DNA of 14,563 nucleotides from Bacillota bacterium (GTDB lineage: Bacteria; Bacillota_E; Symbiobacteriia; Symbiobacteriales; Symbiobacteriaceae): contig QGVE01000062.1 of the NCBI GenBank assembly GCA_003242675.1, positions 1-14,563 of the forward strand, written 5' to 3'. Within the stretch, counting starts at the first letter, position 1, and the number at the start of each line of letters is the position of its first letter. Shown here piece by piece: positions 6,023 to 13,293 of this stretch. Under the pieces are notes generated by a model that had not been told where the DNA came from, did not search any database, and was given only the letters and a program-made list of their open reading frames with translations. Both the position numbers and the translations under genes were made by a program.

Positions 6023-6462
6023 CCCCGGCCGACCTGGACCAGGTGATGGAGATCGAGCGGCTGTCGTACCTCACCCCCTGGTCCCGGGAGGCCTTTGCTT
6101 CGGAGCTCCTGCAGCGCTACACCGTCTACCTGGTGGCGCGCGCGGGGGACCGGGTCGTGGGGTTTGCCGGCATGCACGTGCTCTACGAGCTGGCGCACGT
6201 CACCAACATCGCGGTCCACCCGGAGTTCCGGGGGCAGGGCATCGGCGAGCGGCTGATGCGGGAGCTGATCCGCATCGCCCGGCGGCGCGGCGCCGTCCGG
6301 ATGACGCTGGAGGTCCGGGTCGGGAACGCGCCGGCCCGTGCCCTCTACCGGAAGCTGGGCTTCGTCACCGAGCCCGGGGCGGTGCGCAGGGGCTACTACA
6401 CGGACACCGGGGAGGACGCCATCATCATGTGGAAGGAGCCGCTGGTCGAGGAGGCGATCTGA
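5989..6462 (+). CDS. rimI: RimI-type ribosomal-protein-alanine N-acetyltransferase
   Basis: This is a 157-residue GNAT-family acetyltransferase. RimI acetylates the N-terminal alanine of ribosomal protein S18 and sometimes other proteins, using acetyl-CoA. Visible features are the N-terminal MTPADLDQVMEIERLSYLTPWS, typical of RimI; strand IAVHPEFRGQGIGERLM with the acetyl-CoA pyrophosphate-binding R-G-Q-G-I-G (about residues 80-85); and LEVRVGNAPARALYRKLGF, the conserved C-terminal motif with Asn and Tyr. The ATG at 5989 is preceded by AGGCGGAGAG. It overlaps tsaB by 34 bases, and rnhA starts two bases after its stop. rimI commonly accompanies tsaB and tsaD in bacteria. The real substrate here is inferred. 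Confidence 0.9.
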   Translation: MGVPEITIHPMTPADLDQVMEIERLSYLTPWSREAFASELLQRYTVYLVARAGDRVVGFAGMHVLYELAHVTNIAVHPEFRGQGIGERLMRELIRIARRRGAVRMTLEVRVGNAPARALYRKLGFVTEPGAVRRGYYTDTGEDAIIMWKEPLVEEAI

Positions 6463-6464
6463 CC

Positions 6465-6923
6465 GTGCGGGAGGTCATCATCTACACCGACGGCGCCTGC
6501 TCCGGCAACCCCGGTCCCGGCGGCTGGGCGGCGGTGCTGCTCTGCGGCCCGCACCGCAAGGAGCTGTCGGGGTTCCACCCCCACACCACCAACAACCGCA
6601 TGGAGCTCCAGGCCGCCATCGAGGCCCTGCGGGCCCTGAAGTACCCCTGCAAGGTCAAGCTGTACTCGGACAGCGCGTACCTGATCAACGCCTTCCGGCA
6701 GAACTGGCTGGAGGCGTGGCAGCGGAACGGCTGGGTGAGCAGCAGGAAGCAGCCGGTGGAGAACCGGGACCTGTGGGAGGCCTTGCTGGAAGCGGCGCGC
6801 CCGCACCAGGTGGAGTGGCTGAAGGTGCAGGGGCACGCCGACGTCGCGGAGAACAACCGGTGTGACGAGCTGGCGCGCGCGGCCATCGAGGCCGGCACGC
6901 GGGCACAGGGCCCGGGGAGGTGA
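6465..6923 (+). CDS. rnhA: Ribonuclease HI
   Basis: RNase HI cleaves the RNA strand of RNA-DNA hybrids, removing primers and R-loops in the cytoplasm. The 152-residue protein is full length for the classical single-domain enzyme. The opening segment is VREVIIYTDGACSGNPGPGG. The metal-binding and catalytic residues are present as Asp9 (YTDGACSGNPGPGG), Glu47 (RMELQA), Asp69 (YSDSAYL) and Asp134 (CDELAR), with His124 in VQGHADVAENN. The start is GTG at 6465, ten bases after GAGGAGG (6448-6454). An ATG at 6429 in the same frame lies inside rimI and would add a non-family extension. The position between rimI and tsaD is unusual for a t6A gene run and may simply reflect operon economy. Its TGA lies inside the ribosome binding site of tsaD. 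Confidence 0.95.
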   Translation: MREVIIYTDGACSGNPGPGGWAAVLLCGPHRKELSGFHPHTTNNRMELQAAIEALRALKYPCKVKLYSDSAYLINAFRQNWLEAWQRNGWVSSRKQPVENRDLWEALLEAARPHQVEWLKVQGHADVAENNRCDELARAAIEAGTRAQGPGR

Positions 6924-6928
6924 AGGGG

Positions 6929-7945
6929 TTGGCGGACGGGCTGATCCTCGGCATCGAGTCCTCCTGCGACGAGACGGCTGCGGCCGTCGTCGCGGGCGGG
7001 CGGCAGGTGCTCTCCAACACGATCGCGAGCCAGGTGGACCTCCACCGGAAGTACGGCGGGGTCGTGCCGGAGATCGCATCCCGCCGGCACCTGGAGCTGA
7101 TCCTGCCGGTGATCCGGGAGGCCCTGGAGACCGCCGGCGTGGGGCTCCGGGATATCGACGCGATCGCCGTCACCCACGGCCCCGGGCTCGTGGGCACGCT
7201 GCTGGTGGGGCTGTCCGCCGCCAAGGCCCTGGCCTTCGCCCTGGACAAGCCCCTGATCGGCGTCAACCACCTGCTGGGGCACATCTACGCCAACTTCCTC
7301 GTGGAGCCCCAGCCCGAGTTCCCGCTGGTCTGCCTGGTGGTCTCCGGGGGCCACACGGACCTCCTCTACATGGCCGGCCACGGCCAGATGGAGCTGCTCG
7401 GCCGGACGCTGGACGACGCGGCCGGCGAGGCGTTCGACAAGGTCGCCCGCTTCGTGGGGCTGGGGTACCCCGGCGGGCCGCAGGTGGAGAAGCTGGCCCG
7501 ATCCGGCGACCCGGAGGCGGTGCCCCTGCCGCGCGCCCACACGGAGGGGCCCTACGACTTCTCCTTCTCCGGCCTGAAGACGGCGGTGCTGCAGTACGTG
7601 CAGCGCGCCGGTCCCCTGAACGATCAGCAGCGGGCGGACCTGGCCGCCTCGTTCCAGCGGGCGGTGACGTCGGTGCTGGTAGAGCGCACCGTGCGGGCGG
7701 CGGAGGAGAAGGGCGTGCGCCAGGTGATCCTGGCCGGGGGCGTCGCCGCCAACGGCGCCCTGCGGGAGGAGATGCGCGCCGCCCTGGAGCCCCGCGGGAT
7801 CCGCCTGGGCTGCCCGCCGCCGGTGCTCTGCACGGACAACGCCGCGATGATCGCCGCGGCCGGCTACTACCTCTGGCGCGCCGGGGTGCGCCACGACCTC
7901 GACCTCAACGCCGTGCCCGGGCTGGGGCTCGGGATCGGGTCATGA
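6929..7945 (+). CDS. tsaD: TsaD, tRNA N6-adenosine threonylcarbamoyltransferase
   Basis: TsaD (formerly Gcp/YgjD) transfers the threonylcarbamoyl group from its adenylate to A37 of tRNA. The 338-residue product has ILGIESSCDETAAAVV at the start, GVVPEIASRRHLE, THGPGLVGTLLVGLSAAKALA, the metal ligands His114 and His118 in NHLLGH, VSGGHTD, the DDAAGEAFDKVAR loop, FSFSGLKTAV, LAGGVAANGALRE, and Asp303 in CTDNAAM completing the metal site. I prefer TTG at 6929, five bases after GGAGGTGA (6916-6923). The in-frame GTG at 6920 lies within that site. The upstream rnhA stop TGA (6921-6923) is also part of it, a sign of coupling. A weaker in-frame start would change only three residues. The four-base ATGA at 7942 links it to the next gene. 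Confidence 0.95.
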   Translation: MADGLILGIESSCDETAAAVVAGGRQVLSNTIASQVDLHRKYGGVVPEIASRRHLELILPVIREALETAGVGLRDIDAIAVTHGPGLVGTLLVGLSAAKALAFALDKPLIGVNHLLGHIYANFLVEPQPEFPLVCLVVSGGHTDLLYMAGHGQMELLGRTLDDAAGEAFDKVARFVGLGYPGGPQVEKLARSGDPEAVPLPRAHTEGPYDFSFSGLKTAVLQYVQRAGPLNDQQRADLAASFQRAVTSVLVERTVRAAEEKGVRQVILAGGVAANGALREEMRAALEPRGIRLGCPPPVLCTDNAAMIAAAGYYLWRAGVRHDLDLNAVPGLGLGIGS

Positions 7946-7959
7946 GGGAGGAGGCCGCC

Positions 7960-8457
7960 GTGACGCGCCGGCACGAACGGCTCACCCGGCTGCCCGACTA
8001 CGGGCCCCACAACCCGCTGCAGTACTGGTACCGGCACGTGAACCCGCTCCGGGTCGCCTGGAACTTCATCTGGATCTACCTGGCCCGGTACTGCCCCTCG
8101 CTCACGGTGAAGCGCTGGCTCTACCGGCTGACCGGGGCGAAGATCGGGCGGAACGTGTCGATCGGCCTGGCGGTCGTGTTCGACATCTTCTACCCCCACC
8201 TCATCCGCATCGACGACAACAGCGTCGTCGGGTACAACTCCGTCATCCTCTGCCACGACTTCCGGGTGAAGGAGGCCTTCATCGGGCCGGTCCACATCGG
8301 GCGCGACGTCCTCGTGGGGGCCAACTGCACCATCCTGCCCGGGGTCACCATCGGCGACGGCGCGACCGTCTCCGCCATGAGCCTGGTCAACCGGGACATC
8401 CCCCCGGGGGCCATGGCGGGCGGCGTGCCGGCGCGGGTGCTGGGCCCGGCGGAGTAA
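7960..8457 (+). CDS. Left-handed beta-helix (hexapeptide repeat) acyltransferase
   Basis: This 165-residue protein belongs to the trimeric hexapeptide-repeat acyltransferases, which use acetyl-CoA or other acyl donors. Hexapeptide turns are visible from about residue 50 to the end: AKIGRNVSIGLAVVFDIFYP, LIRIDDNSVVGYNSVIL, CHDFRVKEAFIGPVHIGRDV, LVGANCTILPGVTIGDGATV and the closing GAMAGGVPARVLGPAE. His in CHDF is a plausible catalytic base. The first 45 residues hold a proline-rich start and an aromatic, hydrophobic helix (VAWNFIWIYLARYC) that may lie on the membrane. GTG at 7960 follows GAGGGAGGAGG (7944-7954); an in-frame ATG at 7942 overlaps the tsaD stop but lacks a comparable site. The substrate is unknown; a cell-envelope sugar or lipid target is suggested only by proximity to the PAP2 and murC genes. 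Confidence 0.85.
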   Translation: MTRRHERLTRLPDYGPHNPLQYWYRHVNPLRVAWNFIWIYLARYCPSLTVKRWLYRLTGAKIGRNVSIGLAVVFDIFYPHLIRIDDNSVVGYNSVILCHDFRVKEAFIGPVHIGRDVLVGANCTILPGVTIGDGATVSAMSLVNRDIPPGAMAGGVPARVLGPAE

Positions 8458-8500
8458 ATCCGGCCCCCGCGGTGCCATAGAATGACAGGAAGGTGAAAGG

Positions 8501-9412
8501 GTGGGTGCCATGTCCGGCGTCGAGATCCTGAGGGCGATCCAGACCCTCCAGTCCCCGCTGTTGGACCGGCTCTTCGGGCTGATCACCAACCTGCACCACG
8601 AGGCCGTCTATGTCCTCATCCTTCCGCTCATCTACTGGCTCTACGACAAGCGGTTCGGCCGGTACCTGTTCTCGGTGTTCGTCATCGGCTTCTGGTCCAA
8701 CGACGCCCTGAAGGAGGTCTTCCGCACCCCCCGCCCCGACCCGGGCCAGGTGCGGGTGATCCTGGCCGAGACGGGGGGCGGGTACGCCTTCCCCAGCGGC
8801 CACGCCCAGACGCCCCTGGTCTTCTGGGGGGCCATCGCCGAGCACGTGCGGCGCCGCTGGTTCACCTGGGCCGCGGGGGTCCTCGTCTTCCTCATCGGGT
8901 TCTCCCGCCTGTACATCGGCGTTCACTGGCCTCTGGACGTGATCGGCGGCTGGGCGATCGGCCTCGCCGTCCTCTACCTCCTGGTGCGCACCCGGGCGTT
9001 CTGGGCCGGCGAGGGGCAGGGGCTCGGCCTCCGGGTGCTGCTGTCGTTCCTGCTTCCCGGCGCCGCCCTGGGGCTCTTGGCCCTGCTGGGCCCGCTGGAT
9101 GAGATCGCCTGGGTCGTCATCGGCGCCTGGGGCGGGCTGCTCCTGGGCTCCGCCCTGGAGGAGGAGTGGGTGCGGTTCGATCCGCGGGCGGGCACGCCGC
9201 TTCAGCACCTGCTGAAGGCGGCCGTGGGGCTGGTGCTGCTCATGGCGCTCCGGCAGGGGTTGAAGCGGGTGCTGCCCGACAGCGGCCCGGGGGACCTGGT
9301 GCGGTACTGGCTGGTGGCGCTGGCCGCGACGCTGGCGGCGCCGTGGCTCTTTGCGAAGTTCATCGCCCGCCCGCCTGCGGCGCAGGCGGAGCAACAGGTG
9401 AATCGGCTCTAG
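8501..9412 (+). CDS. PAP2-family membrane phosphatase
   Basis: The 303-residue product is an integral membrane protein with the three PAP2 acid-phosphatase motifs: K71-E-V-F-R-T-P-R-P (KX6RP), PSGH at 98-101, and S135-R-X5-H142-X3-D146. Such enzymes dephosphorylate lipid phosphates such as undecaprenyl pyrophosphate, phosphatidate or phosphatidylglycerophosphate at the outer face of the membrane. The catalytic half is preceded by hydrophobic segments. About 140 residues follow it, with several further hydrophobic helices, making the protein longer than the 190-200-residue BcrC type. GTG at 8501 is five bases after AGGAAGGTGA (8487-8495), and an ATG at 8510 is too far from that site. Location before murC makes undecaprenyl pyrophosphate recycling attractive, but the substrate cannot be read from sequence. 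Confidence 0.9.
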   Translation: MGAMSGVEILRAIQTLQSPLLDRLFGLITNLHHEAVYVLILPLIYWLYDKRFGRYLFSVFVIGFWSNDALKEVFRTPRPDPGQVRVILAETGGGYAFPSGHAQTPLVFWGAIAEHVRRRWFTWAAGVLVFLIGFSRLYIGVHWPLDVIGGWAIGLAVLYLLVRTRAFWAGEGQGLGLRVLLSFLLPGAALGLLALLGPLDEIAWVVIGAWGGLLLGSALEEEWVRFDPRAGTPLQHLLKAAVGLVLLMALRQGLKRVLPDSGPGDLVRYWLVALAATLAAPWLFAKFIARPPAAQAEQQVNRL

Positions 9413-9442
9413 AAAACGTCGTCCCACGAGGGGGAAGCCGGG

Positions 9443-10894
9443 GTGCTGAAGGCCCACAGGGTCCATTTCATCGGCGTCGGCGGCTACGGCATGAGCGCGC
9501 TGGCGATGGTGCTGAGGCAGAAGGGCGTAGCGGTTTCGGGCTCGGACGTGGCCGCCTCCGCCCGCACGCAGCGGCTGGCGGAGGCGGGGGCGGAGATCTA
9601 CATCGGTCCCCACGACGCCGCGCACCTGGGCGACGCGGACGTCGTCGTCTACTCGACGCAGGTTCCCGAAGACAACCCCGAGCTGGCGGCCGCCCGCGCC
9701 CGGGGGCTCCGGGTGCTCCACCGCTCGGAGCTCCTGGCCGAGTTCGTCAATGACGGGGCCTCCATCGCCGTGACGGGCACGCACGGCAAGACCACCACCT
9801 CGTCGATGGTGGCCTTCCTGCTGGAGAAGGCGGGCCTGGACCCCACCGTCCTGCTGGGGGGCGAGATGGAGGCCATCGGCGGCACCGGCAAGGCGGGCCG
9901 CGGCCCGTGGGTGGTGGCCGAGGCGGACGAGTCGGACCGGTCGTTCCTGCGCTACCGCCCGCGGGTCGCCGTCGTGACCAACGTCGAGCCGGAGCACCTG
10001 GAGTTCTGGGAGGGGTCGTTCGCCCGCATCCAGGAGGGGTTCCGCCAGTTCCTGCGCCAGGTGCAGCCCGGGGGCCTCGCCGTGCTCTGCGCCGACGATC
10101 CCACCCTGCTCGCCATCGGCCGGGAGATGCGGGCGGACCCCGGGGCGGCGCAGGTCGTCTTCTACGGCACCGGGCCGGAGGCCGACTGGCGCGCGGAGAA
10201 CATCCGGACCTGGGAGCGGGGCATCGCCTACGACTGCCTCCGGGGCGGCCGGCTGCTCGGCGAGGTGCGGCTGCCGATCCCCGGGCGGCACAACGCCCTC
10301 AACTCCCTCGGGGCCCTCATCGCCGGCGCGCACGTGGGCCTCTCGTTTGACCAGATGCGGGAGACCCTGCTCGCCTTCGGCAACGCCCGGCGCCGGTTCG
10401 AGGTGTGGGCCGAGGTGGGCGGCATCCGGGTCGTCGACGACTACGCCCATCACCCCACCGAGATCCGGGCCACCCTGGCGGCGGCGCGGGAGCAGGCGCG
10501 AGGGCGGGTCGTCGCAGTCTTCCAGCCCCAGCGCTACTCCCGCACCCACTGGCTGCTGGACGAGTTCGCCACGGCGTTCCAGGACGCCGACGTGCTGGTG
10601 CTCACCCGGATCTACAGCCCGCCCGGCGAGCAGCCGATCCCCGGCGTCTCGGCCGAGGCGCTGGCCGCCCGCATCCAGCAGAACACCGGCCGCCCGGTGG
10701 CGGTCATCTCCGACCCCGAGGAGATCCTCCGGTTCCTGCTGGCGGAGGTCCGGCCCGGGGACACGGTGATCACCATGGGCGCCGGTGACATCTGGAAGGT
10801 CGCGCGGGAGCTGGCCGGGCGGCTGCAGGCCGGGGCCGCTACGCGTACGGCGAGTAGTGGTTCGGGTCGACCAGCTCCCGATAGCGGGCGATGA
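9443..10894 (+). CDS. murC: UDP-N-acetylmuramate--L-alanine ligase MurC
   Basis: MurC adds L-alanine to UDP-N-acetylmuramic acid with ATP, starting the peptidoglycan peptide in the cytoplasm. The 483-residue protein shows HFIGVGGYGMSALA at the N-terminus (UDP-binding domain), the ATP-binding GTHGKTTTSS at 112-121, VEPEHLEFW, the IPGRHNALNSLGALIA motif, and the C-terminal VDDYAHHPTEIRATL and FQPQRYSRTHWLLDEF. The last two favour MurC over the related ligase Mpl. GTG at 9443 lies a few bases after GAGGGGGAAG. It probably shares a transcript with the PAP2 gene, 30 bases upstream. The family-like sequence ends near KVARELAGRL; about 20 further residues (rich in Ala, Thr, Ser, Gly) are encoded largely in DNA that is also the 3' end of the convergent udg gene. 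Confidence 0.95.
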   Translation: MLKAHRVHFIGVGGYGMSALAMVLRQKGVAVSGSDVAASARTQRLAEAGAEIYIGPHDAAHLGDADVVVYSTQVPEDNPELAAARARGLRVLHRSELLAEFVNDGASIAVTGTHGKTTTSSMVAFLLEKAGLDPTVLLGGEMEAIGGTGKAGRGPWVVAEADESDRSFLRYRPRVAVVTNVEPEHLEFWEGSFARIQEGFRQFLRQVQPGGLAVLCADDPTLLAIGREMRADPGAAQVVFYGTGPEADWRAENIRTWERGIAYDCLRGGRLLGEVRLPIPGRHNALNSLGALIAGAHVGLSFDQMRETLLAFGNARRRFEVWAEVGGIRVVDDYAHHPTEIRATLAAAREQARGRVVAVFQPQRYSRTHWLLDEFATAFQDADVLVLTRIYSPPGEQPIPGVSAEALAARIQQNTGRPVAVISDPEEILRFLLAEVRPGDTVITMGAGDIWKVARELAGRLQAGAATRTASSGSGRPAPDSGR

Positions 10895-11459
10895 CCTGCT
10901 TCATGTCGTGCCACACGTCCTTCTTCTTGGAGGGGTCCCGCAGCAGGGCAGCGGGGTGGTAGGTGGGCATGAAGTGGATCCCGTCCCGCACGATCCACTG
11001 CCCGCGCATGCGGGTGATCCGCGCGCTCGGGTCGATGAGCGCCTGCAGGGCCGTGGCGCCCAGCAGGACGATGATCTTCGGCTGGACAAGCCGGATCTGT
11101 GCCCGCAGGTACGGCAGGCAGGCCGCCCGCTCGGCGGGCTCGGGCGCGCGGTTGCCCGGCGGCCGGCACTTCACGATGTTGGCGATGTAGCAGTTCCGCC
11201 TCCGGTCGAAGCCGGAGACCTCGAGGATGCGGTCCAGGAGCTGGCCGGCCCGGCCGACGAAGGGGCGGCCGAGCCGGTCCTCGTCGGCTCCCGGCCCCTC
11301 GCCGATGCACATCAGCCCGGCGGGCCAGACGCCCTCGCCGAAGACCACCTGCGTGCAGCCCGCCCGGAGGCCGCAGCGGTGGCAGCCCTTCACGATCTCG
11401 GCCAGGGCCTCCATGGTGGGGATGCCGTCCAGTTCTGCGAGCTCGCCTGTGCAGATCAT
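10839..11459 (-). CDS. udg: Type-4 (iron-sulfur) uracil-DNA glycosylase
   Basis: This enzyme removes uracil from DNA, starting base-excision repair of deaminated cytosine; type-4 enzymes are common in thermophiles. The 206-residue product has the four [4Fe-4S] cysteines: C26-X2-C29 (CHRCGL) and C98-X15-C114. The uracil-binding and catalytic motif is GEGPGADEDRLGRPFVG at 53-69, and the second motif is TYHPAALLRDP near the C-terminus. LLGATALQAL is also typical. The frame is open upstream to 11636, but ATG at 11459 is preceded by AAGGTGG at seven bases and gives normal family length, so the extension into the guaB leader is rejected. It is convergent with murC, overlapping it by 56 bases, and divergent from guaB. 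I see no strong promoter of its own in the short intergenic region. Confidence 0.95.
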   Translation of the reverse strand: MICTGELAELDGIPTMEALAEIVKGCHRCGLRAGCTQVVFGEGVWPAGLMCIGEGPGADEDRLGRPFVGRAGQLLDRILEVSGFDRRRNCYIANIVKCRPPGNRAPEPAERAACLPYLRAQIRLVQPKIIVLLGATALQALIDPSARITRMRGQWIVRDGIHFMPTYHPAALLRDPSKKKDVWHDMKQVIARYRELVDPNHYSPYA

Positions 11460-11543
11460 CTCCGTCCACCTTGCAAAGCGGGATGTTTGCCCGTAGGTTT
11501 CGGTGAGGAGCGGGCCAATCCCTTCCACCCCTCGCGAGAGCGG

Positions 11544-11572
11544 TTGCCCCTGCTTGTGCGCTATGGTACAAT
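11544..11572 (+). promoter_or_regulatory. Predicted sigma-A promoter of guaB
   Basis: TTGCCC (11544-11549) and TACAAT (11567-11572) are separated by 17 bases. Transcription would start near 11579, giving a leader of about 36 bases that includes the GGAGGT ribosome binding site around 11601-11606. This is among the best promoter matches in the window. Confidence 0.75.
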
Positions 11573-11611
11573 ACTTCAAATTCCGAGCACGAGGCTCAGT
11601 CGGAGGTCTGA

Positions 11612-13075
<1,464 letters not shown>

Positions 13076-13089
13076 GATGGAGGGAAACT

Positions 13090-13119
13090 GGGCCCGGGCT
13101 GCTCCGCCCGGGCCCTTTT
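13090..13119 (+). terminator. Strong intrinsic terminator of guaB
   Basis: A perfect 10-bp stem, GGGCCCGGGC (13090-13099) with GCCCGGGCCC (13106-13115), closes a 6-base loop and is followed by TTTT (13116-13119). It begins 15 bases after the guaB stop. Confidence 0.9.
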
Positions 13120-13170
13120 CGGCCTCTTCGGCGGCTATGCGCCGCACGCCCGCGCCGGGCCGGCCTGCCC

Positions 13171-13184
13171 GGCGGCGCGCCGCC
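13171..13184. repeat. Perfect 14-bp GC palindrome before murA
   Basis: GGCGGCGCGCCGCC reads the same on both strands. It lies just upstream of the predicted murA -35 within a run of overlapping GC-rich inverted repeats (13130-13184). It could be a protein-binding site or chance in very GC-rich sequence. Confidence 0.35.
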
Positions 13185-13188
13185 TTGC

Positions 13189-13217
13189 TGGACGGGGATG
13201 CGGGTTTCTGTTAAAGT
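13189..13217 (+). promoter_or_regulatory. Predicted murA promoter with extended -10
   Basis: TGGACG (13189-13194) and TAAAGT (13212-13217) are separated by 17 bases. The -10 is preceded by TG plus one base (13209-13211), an extended -10 pattern. Transcription would start near 13224, leaving a leader of about 70 bases. An alternative reading uses TTGCTG at 13185 with a poorer -10. Confidence 0.5.
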
Positions 13218-13233
13218 GACAGGGTGTGACCTG

Positions 13234-13254
13234 ATGCGCCCCGCGCCGGCGCAT
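13234..13254 (+). repeat. Hairpin in the predicted murA leader
   Basis: ATGCGCC (13234-13240) pairs perfectly with GGCGCAT (13248-13254) around a 7-base loop. If the predicted promoter is right, it sits near the 5' end of the murA mRNA. A further copy of the right arm's core, GCGCATC at 13268-13274, can pair with GATGCGC at 13233-13239, giving an alternative fold. Any regulatory role is inference. Confidence 0.4.
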
Positions 13255-13293
13255 ACTAGGATGAAACGCGCATCCGACGAGGGGAGACCGCGA

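Noticed and set aside
8478..8483. TAGAAT as a promoter -10 for the PAP2 gene
   Set aside because: No -35 match lies at the right distance, and transcription would start inside the ribosome binding site at 8487-8495, leaving almost no leader.
8387..10549. A 720-codon minus-strand open frame across the PAP2 gene and murC
   Set aside because: Same reasoning: it mirrors two clear genes, shows repetitive charged composition, and has no convincing start signal.
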